Assembly: GCA_947591315.1 (NCBI GenBank)
Contig: CANQDD010000002.1
Span: forward strand, 89,814-153,813
Length of the DNA stretch: 64,000 bases
Reading direction: 5' to 3'
Source: an uncultured Clostridia bacterium
Lineage (GTDB): Bacteria; Bacillota; Clostridia; UBA1381
The position numbers and the translations under genes are program-made. The notes below the pieces were generated by a model. That model was given only the letters and a program-made list of their open reading frames with translations. It was not told the DNA's origin and ran no database searches. Each line of letters opens with the position of its first letter. The first letter of the stretch is position 1. Positions 8,917 to 15,488 of the stretch are shown here, in pieces.

Positions 8917-8952
8917 AAAAAAATAACGCCTCGGTTCAAAAGTCCGAGCGCG
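8917..8952 (-). terminator. Attenuator of the cobalamin riboswitch
   Basis: On the minus strand a CGC-G-CTCGG arm (one bulged G) pairs with CCGAGGCG and is followed by TTATTTTTTT. It lies between the aptamer and the first operon gene, as expected for a switch that ends transcription when cobalamin is bound. Confidence 0.8.
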
Positions 8953-9021
8953 CAAACATACCGCGGCGGCAAAGCTTCCGCGAAACGTACGGTCAATTTT
9001 ACTCGTGACCTTATCGTACCG

Positions 9022-9208
9022 CCGCACGGCAGGTCTCCCGACTTGCGCATCATCGCCTGCGGAACGCCTTCCCGACATACGTCAGTGGCATATTGTCCCG
9101 AAGCTCCGCGGTTACGGTGACGAGTTCGCGCGGGATTTTCACCCGACTTCCCTTTTCACCGTGACAACGGCATTAACCGTCTCACGACACCCTGCGGCAC
9201 AGTATTGA
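9022..9208 (-). promoter_or_regulatory. Cobalamin (B12) riboswitch aptamer
   Basis: The minus strand carries the hallmark pieces in order: GGGAAGTCGGGTGAAAATCC, CCGTAACCGCGG, the B12 box GCCACTG, and the closing segment AGTCGGGAGACCTGCC. These match the cobalamin riboswitch consensus (adenosylcobalamin/Cbl family). It sits downstream of a consensus promoter and upstream of an intrinsic terminator, and so should repress the ABC/CbiK operon when intracellular cobalamin is high. The ends are approximate. Confidence 0.95.
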
Positions 9209-9217
9209 GTTTATACC

Positions 9218-9246
9218 AGTATATCATATATACGCGGCAGTGTCAA
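9218..9246 (-). promoter_or_regulatory. Sigma-A promoter of the cobalamin operon
   Basis: TTGACA at 9241-9246 and TATACT at 9218-9223 are separated by exactly 17 bases. The predicted transcript start near 9211 lies just before the riboswitch aptamer. Confidence 0.85.
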
Positions 9247-9260
9247 TATTTGCCGCGCAA

Positions 9261-9292
9261 AACGAAAAGCTCCCGAAGGACTGCCCTTCGGG
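9261..9292 (-). terminator. Terminator after the 40-aa gene
   Basis: An 8-bp stem (CCCGAAGG / CCTTCGGG, 9272-9292) is followed on the minus strand by a T-rich run. It lies seven bases after the stop of the small gene at 9299. Confidence 0.8.
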
Positions 9293-9298
9293 AACGCG

Positions 9299-9421
9299 TT
9301 ATTCTTCCTCTTCCTTGCTTATGTACATCTCCTCGACCTGCTGCTGAACCTTTTTGAGTTCCTCTATCACTTCAGTGATTTTGTTGAACAGCGTCTTGTA
9401 CATTTCCTCGTATTTGTCCAT
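9299..9421 (-). CDS. Small hypothetical protein, 40 aa, coiled-coil-like
   Basis: A 41-codon frame runs from ATG (9421) to TAA (9299). It has an excellent ribosome binding site (GGGAGGTG, six bases before the ATG) and its own terminator, so it looks like a real gene despite its size. The peptide is one long charged helix (EVIEELKKVQQQVEEMY) with an acidic end. I recognise no family. It is transcribed toward the riboswitch operon but is separated from it by the terminator at 9261..9292. Confidence 0.7.
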   Translation of the reverse strand: MDKYEEMYKTLFNKITEVIEELKKVQQQVEEMYISKEEEE

Positions 9422-9441
9422 GTCCTACACCTCCCTCGATT

Positions 9442-9501
9442 CGCGCAATCAAAAAATGCGCAGCCTGTATTCCAAGCCACGCAATAAAAAACGCAGCCTG
9501 T
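9442..9501. repeat. Two-copy direct repeat in the leader of the 40-aa gene
   Basis: Two units of about 25 bases (9442-9468 and 9478-9501) share CGCAAT, an A-run and CGCAGCCTGTA. They lie 21 bases upstream of the 40-aa gene start. The rest of 9502-9740 is AT-rich with no gene that I can support. Confidence 0.6.
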
Positions 9502-9746
9502 AATGTTGCTACACATTTCAAATCTTAAAGCTCTATTCAATATAATAAACAGTGTTCATTTTACAATAACAGCCGTAAGTTAAGCCTGCGCTTTTTTCAT
9601 TAACACAAGCTGTTATTAAAAAATAAAACAATATTTATTTGTTGAATAGAAATATATTAAAATTGAAATATGTAGCGTATATAATATACCATTCTTTTTC
9701 CAGTTTGTCAACAGATTTTCCAGAAAATGTAAATTTTCCTCCCTCT

Positions 9747-9767
9747 GACCCCCTCTATGAGGGGGTC
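9747..9767. repeat. Perfect palindrome, 9-bp arms
   Basis: GACCCCCTC and GAGGGGGTC are separated by TAT. It lies in non-coding DNA just before a REP-like element and is probably part of a dispersed intergenic repeat rather than a terminator, because no T-run follows. Confidence 0.6.
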
Positions 9768-9794
9768 ATACGACGTGCGCCGCACATCGCGGTC

Positions 9795-9820
9795 GTAGGG
9801 GCGGTCATTGGCCGCCCGTT
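9795..9820. repeat. REP-like palindromic element, copy 1
   Basis: The element reads GTAGGGGCGG, a short loop, then CCGCCCG. Related copies sharing the AGGGGCG start and the CGCCCG end lie at 10246..10270 and 33589..33614, all outside genes. They form a dispersed short palindrome family. Confidence 0.6.
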
Positions 9821-9845
9821 TCGGAAATAAATTTTCATAAAACTA

Positions 9846-9874
9846 TTGAATTCCGTAATAAAATATGCTATAAT
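9846..9874 (+). promoter_or_regulatory. Promoter of the antisense RNA of toxin locus 1
   Basis: TTGAAT (9846-9851) and TATAAT (9869-9874) are 17 bases apart. No credible coding frame follows, but a hairpin terminator lies about 100 bases on, so this drives a small RNA. Confidence 0.8.
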
Positions 9875-9880
9875 AAAAGT

Positions 9881-9984
9881 GTGGAAACCAGACGGTTGCC
9901 ACACACAAATGAGTCAATCTATTGAGGACTATGCCTCAAAAGTGAGCCTATTCTGTTAGCGGCAGACGGCTCACTTTTTCTTTC
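9881..9984 (+). ncRNA. Predicted antisense RNA (type I antitoxin), about 100 nt
   Basis: The RNA is predicted from the upstream promoter and a strong hairpin (GTGAGCC ... GGCTCAC plus T-run, about 9940-9980). It has no coding frame with a ribosome site. Its 3' end overlaps, in antisense, the last codons and terminator of the 30-aa peptide gene on the other strand. That is the arrangement of TxpA/RatA and related type I antitoxins, which block or degrade the toxin mRNA. The ends are estimates. Confidence 0.65.
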
Positions 9985-10063
9985 TGTCATAAAGATACAA
10001 TATCAGCGATACTATACCTATTGCCACACCGATAACGGTGCAGACATCAATAATAACAGACAA
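9971..10063 (-). CDS. Predicted type I toxin: 30-aa single-TM peptide
   Basis: The frame starts at TTG (10063), nine bases after AAGGGAGGG, and ends at TGA (9971). The 30-aa peptide is one hydrophobic helix (IIDVCTVIGVAIGIVSLILY) with a charged DRKKK tail, the layout of Fst/TxpA-type membrane toxins. A longer in-frame opening to 10162 lacks a good ribosome site at its start. The gene has a perfect consensus promoter far upstream (10217-10245), giving a long 5' leader of about 145 bases, also typical of type I toxins. A hairpin CGGGAAATATCCCG lies directly before the ribosome site and may hide it. Confidence 0.65.
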   Translation of the reverse strand: MSVIIDVCTVIGVAIGIVSLILYLYDRKKK

Positions 10064-10216
10064 AGTATGTATCCCTCCCTTCGGGATATTTCCCGTCCGG
10101 AGCTGTATACACGCCTCCATTCCGCTCCTGCGGGATGACAGGCAACCGTCCTTTTTAACCATCTCTGTCTATGAAGATATAAGGTCGACATTGACAGTAA
10201 AGATTTCCACATGTTT

Positions 10217-10245
10217 ATTATAACCGTTTTGTATAATTGTGTCAA
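10217..10245 (-). promoter_or_regulatory. Consensus promoter of toxin locus 1
   Basis: TTGACA (10240-10245) and TATAAT (10217-10222) have a 17-base spacer, a perfect sigma-A consensus. It drives the minus strand toward the 30-aa peptide. Confidence 0.85.
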
Positions 10246-10270
10246 GTAGGGGCGAACCGTGTTCGCCCGC
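10246..10270. repeat. REP-like palindromic element, copy 2
   Basis: GTAGGGGCGAAC, CGT, GTTCGCCCG. It abuts the toxin promoter and belongs to the same family as 9795..9820. Confidence 0.6.
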
Positions 10271-10346
10271 CGTGAGTTCTATCAACAACTATTCAACAAA
10301 AATCCGTTCTATAAAGTGAAAAAAACTGCGTATACTCCGTATATTC

Positions 10347-10376
10347 TTGACATTGGTGGGGTTTGTGTGATACACT
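10347..10376 (+). promoter_or_regulatory. Probable promoter of the condensation/carrier/ligase trio
   Basis: TTGACA (10347-10352) and TACACT (10371-10376) have an 18-base spacer. The first gene starts 60 bases further on. Confidence 0.6.
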
Positions 10377-10436
10377 GTATGTATATGTAAATATTTAGAA
10401 ACAAACAGTCAATTAAGGGAACGGAGGGATTTACAG

Positions 10437-11846
10437 ATGGAGAAAATTATAGGCGGTATAAAACGCGACTGCTACCCCATTACCGAGGCGGAGCTTCTGC
10501 ATTTATACACGATGTCGTTCAGTCCGACGCAGGAAATTGTCAACCTCGGCACAGGGCGTTACCTGCAGATGGATATAAATATGTCGCTGCTGCGCGAGGC
10601 GCTGAACCGCGCGGTATCGCGATGCGAAACGATGCGTCTCAGGTTCTGGAAGGAGCCTGAAACGGGACAGATATGGCAATACGTCATGCCGTACGAACAT
10701 CAGCACTTCGAGTATTACGATTTCTCGGATTTGAGCGAGGAAAAGGCGCACGCCATTCTCGACGGGTGGACAAGTCAGCCGTTCGACACGTTCAGCGGTC
10801 CGCTCTCGCGTATAGTGCTCGTGTCGATGCCCGACGGCTACAACGGCTATTACATGAATGTGCATCACGCGACAATGGACGCCGCGTCGATAATTACGTT
10901 TAACCGCGACGTTATGGATATATACTGCAGCCTGATGTACGATCTCCCCTATCCCAAGCCGATGACGTCATATATAGAATCGGTAAAGAAGGACATGGAA
11001 TATCTTGCCGGCTGCAAGAAAAAGGAAGCCGACGATAAGTACTGGGCGGAGCAGCTTGCCCGTCCCGAACCTATATACACCGATTTCACAGGTCCGGGAC
11101 GTTTGCAGACGCAGCGCAGGGAAAACAACAACCCCAACCAGCGCGCCGGACTTCTGCTCTCGCGCGACGCGGCGGGCAGCACCGTTACGTACGCTTTAGA
11201 GGTCGATTCGACGAAAAAGCTCGTTGACTTCTGCGAGGAACACGGCTACCCCGTAAGCGTTCTGCTGCTGCACGGTCTGCGTACCGTTTTATCGAAGTTC
11301 AACAACAACGAAAAGGATATATGTATCAAGGACTTCGTCGCGAGACGTTCGACCGTTCTCGCCAAAAAGTGCGGCGGCGTGAGAATGCACTGCATGACGC
11401 TGCGCACGATTGTCGAGCCGGACAACACCGTTCTCGAATCGCTCGACATTATAGACAAGGCGCAGAACGATTTGTTCAAGCACTCCGAGTACGGACCGAT
11501 GACGTTCTACAAAAATCAGCGTGAAATATACGGCTACGCGCCGCGCGGCGGCTATGAGAGCGTCGGCTTTACGTATCAGCCCGCGACGCTCAAAAGCATA
11601 GCGCCGTACCTTAAGGGCATACCGTACAAGAATTTCTGGTACTCGAGCGGCAAGCAGCCGCAGGCGTTCTACCTCACGGCTATGCACCGCCCCAACGACG
11701 GCGGTCTCAATTTCCACTTCGGTTACCAGAGCGACGTCGCATCGCCGCAGGAGATTGAGTTCCTGTACTACTACCTCGGACGCGTGCTGTTTAGGAGCAT
11801 CGAAAACCCGAACGCGACGGTTCAGGAAATTATGGACATGGTATAA
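10437..11846 (+). CDS. Stand-alone condensation-domain protein (NRPS-like)
   Basis: This 469-aa soluble protein is of the CAT/condensation-domain superfamily. The catalytic motif HHxxxDxxS is present as HHATMDAAS (143-151), with a C-terminal half typical of the second CAT-like lobe. Condensation domains join an acyl or aminoacyl group held on a carrier protein to an amine, alcohol or second carrier. The start has ACGGAGGG eight bases upstream. The carrier protein gene follows 21 bases after the stop and an adenylating enzyme follows that, so the three probably make one small acylated or peptide product, or modify an alcohol. A WES/PapA-like acyltransferase role is possible; the product is unknown. 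Confidence 0.85.
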   Translation: MEKIIGGIKRDCYPITEAELLHLYTMSFSPTQEIVNLGTGRYLQMDINMSLLREALNRAVSRCETMRLRFWKEPETGQIWQYVMPYEHQHFEYYDFSDLSEEKAHAILDGWTSQPFDTFSGPLSRIVLVSMPDGYNGYYMNVHHATMDAASIITFNRDVMDIYCSLMYDLPYPKPMTSYIESVKKDMEYLAGCKKKEADDKYWAEQLARPEPIYTDFTGPGRLQTQRRENNNPNQRAGLLLSRDAAGSTVTYALEVDSTKKLVDFCEEHGYPVSVLLLHGLRTVLSKFNNNEKDICIKDFVARRSTVLAKKCGGVRMHCMTLRTIVEPDNTVLESLDIIDKAQNDLFKHSEYGPMTFYKNQREIYGYAPRGGYESVGFTYQPATLKSIAPYLKGIPYKNFWYSSGKQPQAFYLTAMHRPNDGGLNFHFGYQSDVASPQEIEFLYYYLGRVLFRSIENPNATVQEIMDMV

Positions 11847-11867
11847 TTATGCAAGGAGGATATAAAA

Positions 11868-12092
11868 ATGCTGGAACAGTTAAAAGAGCTTATAATGAAT
11901 TACGTCGAGGTTGACGAGAGCGAGATCGTGCCGGAGGCGCGTTTTTCGGAGGATTTGGGATTTAACTCGTATGATTTTATGTGTATGCTCGGCGACGCAG
12001 AGGACGAGTTCGACGTGGAAATTGACGAGTCCGAGGCGGGTAAATGCAAAACCGTCGAGGAATTGGTGGATTATCTGGAGGGGCAAGAGTAA
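11868..12092 (+). CDS. Acyl/peptidyl carrier protein
   Basis: This 74-aa acidic four-helix carrier protein has the phosphopantetheine attachment serine in LGFNSYDF (Ser34). The ribosome site AAGGAGG precedes the ATG. A holo-ACP synthase is needed to load the arm and is not in the window. Given its position between a condensation protein and an AMP-ligase, it should shuttle an activated acyl or aminoacyl group between them and not serve general fatty-acid synthesis. Confidence 0.93.
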   Translation: MLEQLKELIMNYVEVDESEIVPEARFSEDLGFNSYDFMCMLGDAEDEFDVEIDESEAGKCKTVEELVDYLEGQE

Positions 12093-12165
12093 TTTTTGTT
12101 GAGAGACTAAGTTGAGATATTAAATTGTGATTTACGTGCGTGTTTACGGCGAGCGGCGCATATCG

Positions 12166-12281
12166 TGAGCCTCTCCTTGAGGAGAGGTGGCATCGCGAAG
12201 CGATGACGGAGAGGTGGCAGTGAAATTTTAAAACCACCTCTCAGTCGCCTTCGGCGACAGCTCCCCTCAAGGGGAGCCTTA
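12166..12281. repeat. Large imperfect palindromic repeat 1
   Basis: Left arm GCCTCTCCTTGAGGAGAGG and right arm CTCCCCTCAAGGGGAGCC are inverted copies. Each holds a smaller hairpin (TCGCGAAGCGA, CGCCTTCGGCG) and copies of ACCTCTC/GAGAGGT. It looks like a MITE-like or dispersed intergenic element of Clostridia genomes. No gene lies between 12093 and 12461. Confidence 0.7.
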
Positions 12282-12301
12282 CAGTGATAGCCGCATATCG
12301 C

Positions 12302-12420
12302 AAGCCTCCCTTGTCAAAGGGAGGGGGACCGCCGAAGGCGGTGGAGGGATTCATTGTAAAATCAAAAAGGAATCCCCCAGTCGCGCTCCGCGCGCCAGCC
12401 CCCTTTGACAAGGGGGCCTC
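12302..12420. repeat. Large imperfect palindromic repeat 2
   Basis: Left arm GCCTCCCTTGTCAAAGGGAG and right arm CCCCTTTGACAAGGGGGCC are inverted copies with internal hairpins (CCGCCGAAGGCGG, GCGCTCCGCGC). Both this element and repeat 1 are preceded by a similar CGCATATCG(T/C)(G/A)AGCCT junction, so the two are related and inserted side by side. Confidence 0.7.
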
Positions 12421-12461
12421 ACTGCGCTAAATCATAATTTACAAGAAAAGAGAGGTATACC

Positions 12462-13985
12462 ATGTTTTCACGCGACAACATAAAAACCCTGCGCGACCTT
12501 GTTTACACCGCCGCCGACCGTTTCGGCGACGAGCCGTTTTTCAGGACGCGCGTTAAAAAAGACTTTACCGACAAAACCTTTAACGAATTTAAGCATGACG
12601 TGAACGCCGTTGCCGCATGGTTCGAGGACGAGTTCGGGCGCGAGGTTCACTCCGCGATTTTCGGTGCGACGAGCTACGAGTTCCTGCTCGGCTGGTTCGG
12701 CGCGGTGCTTTCGGGCAGCGTGTCAGTTCCGCTTGCGGTCGGCAACAGCGTTGAGGCGCTTGCCGACGAGATAAACCGCTCGGATTCGGAGGTAATATTC
12801 ATCGACGAAAAGCGCGAGGACTGCGCCGAGGAATTAAAAAAGCTCTGTCCGCAGGTCAAAACGATCGTGCACATTCACTCGGACTACCCCGGTACGACCG
12901 CGCTTTCGGATATACTCGAAAAATACGCCGGACGCGAGCCGAAAACGGAGATCACTCCCGACATGCTCGCGGCAATCATATTCACGTCCGGCACGACCGG
13001 TCAGAGCAAGGGCGTAATGCTCACCCACTCGAATTTCGCGGACAACGCGACGTGCGAGCCTGACAGGGGCTACCACGGTCACAGAAGGCTTTCGATACTG
13101 CCCATTCACCACATATTCTGCTTCACGTGCGACATTCTCGCCGCGCTCTGGTACGGCAGAACGGTGTGCGTGAACGATTCGCTCATGCGCATACCGAAGA
13201 ATCTTCAGGCGTACAAGCCGCACGAGACGACATTCGTGCCGATGATCGCCGCGTCGATACTCAACAAAATGCGTCAGGAAGCGAAGAAAAATCCCGACAA
13301 GAAAGCAGTCGGCAGAGAAATGTTCGGCGAGGATTTTGATGTTCTGTTCGCGGGCGGCGCGTACTTAAGCCCCGAAATCATAAAGGGCTACGCGGAGTTC
13401 GGTATCGAGCTTGCGCAGGGCTACGGCATGACCGAGACGACCTCGCGTATCAGCACGGGCGTTAAAAACTGCCCGTACCCCGAATCGGTCGGACGTATCG
13501 TCGCGGGCTGCGAGGTCAAAATCGTGGACGGCGAAATCTGGGCGAGAAGCCCGTCGATAATGAAGGGCTACTACAAAAACCCCGAGGAAACGGCGAAGGC
13601 CCTCACCGAGGACGGCTGGCTCATGACGGGCGATTTGGGCTACGTCCATGACGGCTACGTGTTTATATCGGGACGTAAAAAGAACCTTATAATCCTCGAC
13701 AACGGCGAGAACGTGTCGCCGGAGGAGCTTGAAAATATGTTTGCGACGTTCGAGCCTATCAAGGAAATGGTCGTATACGACAAGGACGGCGTGATCACGG
13801 CGCAGATTTACGCGAATCCCGATTATGAGTCGGACGACATACAATCGGAGATACAATCGGAGGTCGACCGCGTAAATGACACCCTCCCCGCCGCGAAGCA
13901 GATACACCGCGTTGTGTATCGCGACAGCGAGTTTGAGAAAACGTCGTCGAAGAAGATAAAGCGCGGCTTGGTCGAAAAGCTGTAA
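12462..13985 (+). CDS. AMP-binding acyl-CoA/acyl-ACP ligase-like enzyme
   Basis: This 507-aa ANL-superfamily adenylating enzyme activates a carboxylic acid as the acyl-AMP and passes it to a thiol, here probably the neighbouring carrier protein. The P-loop-like motif FTSGTTGQSKG (174-184), the core motif GYGMTETTS (about 325-333), the hinge TGDLGY and the C-terminal lysine region FEKTSSKKIKRG are all present, so it looks active. It resembles long-chain fatty-acid ligases more than amino-acid A domains. The ribosome site AGAGAGG is close to the ATG. It is separated from the carrier gene by about 370 bases of palindromic repeats, which may weaken co-transcription. Confidence 0.88.
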   Translation: MFSRDNIKTLRDLVYTAADRFGDEPFFRTRVKKDFTDKTFNEFKHDVNAVAAWFEDEFGREVHSAIFGATSYEFLLGWFGAVLSGSVSVPLAVGNSVEALADEINRSDSEVIFIDEKREDCAEELKKLCPQVKTIVHIHSDYPGTTALSDILEKYAGREPKTEITPDMLAAIIFTSGTTGQSKGVMLTHSNFADNATCEPDRGYHGHRRLSILPIHHIFCFTCDILAALWYGRTVCVNDSLMRIPKNLQAYKPHETTFVPMIAASILNKMRQEAKKNPDKKAVGREMFGEDFDVLFAGGAYLSPEIIKGYAEFGIELAQGYGMTETTSRISTGVKNCPYPESVGRIVAGCEVKIVDGEIWARSPSIMKGYYKNPEETAKALTEDGWLMTGDLGYVHDGYVFISGRKKNLIILDNGENVSPEELENMFATFEPIKEMVVYDKDGVITAQIYANPDYESDDIQSEIQSEVDRVNDTLPAAKQIHRVVYRDSEFEKTSSKKIKRGLVEKL

Positions 13986-13988
13986 CGC

Positions 13989-14044
13989 GGGGACACTAAA
14001 GTTTGGGGACACTAAAACGGGGACACTAAAATTTTAGTGTCCCC
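13989..14044 (+). repeat. Triple GGGGACACTAAA repeat ending in a hairpin
   Basis: Three direct copies of GGGGACACTAAA (13989, 14005, 14019) are followed by the inverted copy, so the third forms a perfect 13-bp hairpin (14019-14044). It sits directly after the ligase stop and probably acts as its terminator, although the T-run after it is weak. Confidence 0.7.
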
Positions 14045-14085
14045 AATTTGATACCCGAATGTATACAAAATCGGTGAATTATATG

Positions 14086-14114
14086 TTGACAAATGCGCAT
14101 AATAACTGTATAAT
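14086..14114 (+). promoter_or_regulatory. Consensus promoter of the gshA-like gene
   Basis: TTGACA (14086-14091) and TATAAT (14109-14114) have a 17-base spacer, 42 bases before the start codon. Confidence 0.88.
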
Positions 14115-14156
14115 AATTCATATTCAATGTGTAGGAATTAAGGGAGGCTGCCGAAA

Positions 14157-15371
14157 TTGGACTTGAATAACAAATATATATTTGACGGACATTTCGGTCT
14201 GGAGCGTGAAACGCTGCGCGTGACCGCCGACGGTTCTCTCTCGCAAGCTCCGCACCCCTTCATAGGCGACGAGCGGCTTGACCGCGATTTCTGCGAAAAT
14301 CAGCTTGAGCTTATAACTCCCGCCTGCGGCAGCGTGGAAAAGCTTATGAGCGAGCTTGCCGCGCTCGACAAATACGTTAAGGAAACACTCAAAAAGTCCG
14401 GCGAGTACCTCTGGCTCTGCTCGAACCCGCCGCATATAAATTCGGACGGCGACATTCCTATCGCCGACTTCCGCGGCGAGCAGGAGTTTAAGCACGCGTA
14501 CCGCGTAAAGCTCGAAAAGCGCTACGGCAAGCGGCTCATGCTTTACTCGGGCATACATTTTAATTTTTCGTTTTCGGACGGGCTGCTGAGGTCGCTCTGC
14601 GGCGCGGCTGATTTTAAGGAGTTCAAGAACGCGCTCTACTTCAGGCTGCTGAAACAGACGTTCCGCTACAGCTGGCTCTTGGTGCTGCTCACCGCCGCAA
14701 GCCCCGTGTACGACCTGTCGCTTGACGGCGACGGACTTTCGGGCAGCGGCTTTGACGGCTACGCCTCTATGCGCGGCGGCGACAGGGGTTACTGGAATAA
14801 ATTCGTGCCCGTCCTCGACTACACCGACCTTAACTCGTATATCAAATCGGTAAACGGCTGCGTGGACAGGGGGCTTTTGTTTTCGGCGGGAGAATTGTAC
14901 CTGCCCGTGCGCTTAAAGCCTCACAACGGCAGCGACACGGACGCGCTCGTCAAAAACGGCGTTGACCACATCGAGCTTCGCATGTTCGACCTGAACCCTC
15001 TCTCACCCGTCGGAATATTCTGCGAGGATTTGGAGTTCGCGCATTATTTTTTGATTTACCTCTCACTTCTGCCCGATTTCGACTTTACGCCCGAATTGCA
15101 GGAAACGGCTGTAAAAAATCACAAAGCCGCTTCACGCTTCGACTTGTCCGATATAACGATAAACGGCTGCGCCGCTAAAGACGCGGCGCTCGGACTGCTC
15201 GACGATATGCGCGCGTATTTTAAGGAGCATAGGCGCGCGATAAACATAATAGACATGCAGCGCGATAAAATCATAAACAATGAGCGCTGCTGCGTTAAGG
15301 TGTATGACATGCTTTCGCGTGATTTTCAGGGCGAAATGCTTAAAATCACAAAAAACGCGTCCGCTCAATAA
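14157..15371 (+). CDS. gshA: Glutamate-cysteine ligase-like protein (GshA/GshF N-terminal type)
   Basis: This 404-aa protein resembles the gamma-glutamylcysteine synthetase family (as in GshA and the N-terminal half of GshF), which joins glutamate and cysteine with ATP. The family opening FGLERETLRV (13-22) and the ENQLELITP segment are clear. The start is a TTG at 14157, supported by GGGAGG and the lack of an in-frame ATG nearby. It is shorter than GshA (about 500 aa) and far shorter than bifunctional GshF. No GshB-type ligase is adjacent, so it may make gamma-glutamylcysteine or a related gamma-glutamyl compound. It stands alone behind its own consensus promoter. Confidence 0.82.
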   Translation: MDLNNKYIFDGHFGLERETLRVTADGSLSQAPHPFIGDERLDRDFCENQLELITPACGSVEKLMSELAALDKYVKETLKKSGEYLWLCSNPPHINSDGDIPIADFRGEQEFKHAYRVKLEKRYGKRLMLYSGIHFNFSFSDGLLRSLCGAADFKEFKNALYFRLLKQTFRYSWLLVLLTAASPVYDLSLDGDGLSGSGFDGYASMRGGDRGYWNKFVPVLDYTDLNSYIKSVNGCVDRGLLFSAGELYLPVRLKPHNGSDTDALVKNGVDHIELRMFDLNPLSPVGIFCEDLEFAHYFLIYLSLLPDFDFTPELQETAVKNHKAASRFDLSDITINGCAAKDAALGLLDDMRAYFKEHRRAINIIDMQRDKIINNERCCVKVYDMLSRDFQGEMLKITKNASAQ

Positions 15372-15425
15372 CGTTTACGGCGTGATTGCATATGTTTTTC
15401 GGCGTAAATCGCACGCTTCACCGAC

Positions 15426-15454
15426 TTGACATTTACTCCCGAAAGGAATATAAT
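15426..15454 (+). promoter_or_regulatory. Consensus promoter of cstA
   Basis: TTGACA (15426-15431) and TATAAT (15449-15454) have a 17-base spacer. The spacer contains AAAGGA by chance; the true ribosome site lies later, before 15489. Confidence 0.85.
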
Positions 15455-15488
15455 TTCTATATACTTGTTAAATTGGGAGTTGATTTGT

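Noticed and set aside
8904..9053. Upstream extension of the NEAT-like gene (start near 9053)
   Set aside because: The extension would be encoded by the riboswitch aptamer and its terminator; the ATG at 8903 has its own ribosome site.
10064..10162. Longer version of the 30-aa toxin (63 aa)
   Set aside because: The extra N-terminal part is hydrophilic leader sequence without a ribosome site; GGGAGG lies just before the TTG at 10063.
12093..12461. CRISPR-like array in the repeat-rich spacer
   Set aside because: The repeats are inverted palindromes of different length with no regular spacer unit and no cas genes nearby.
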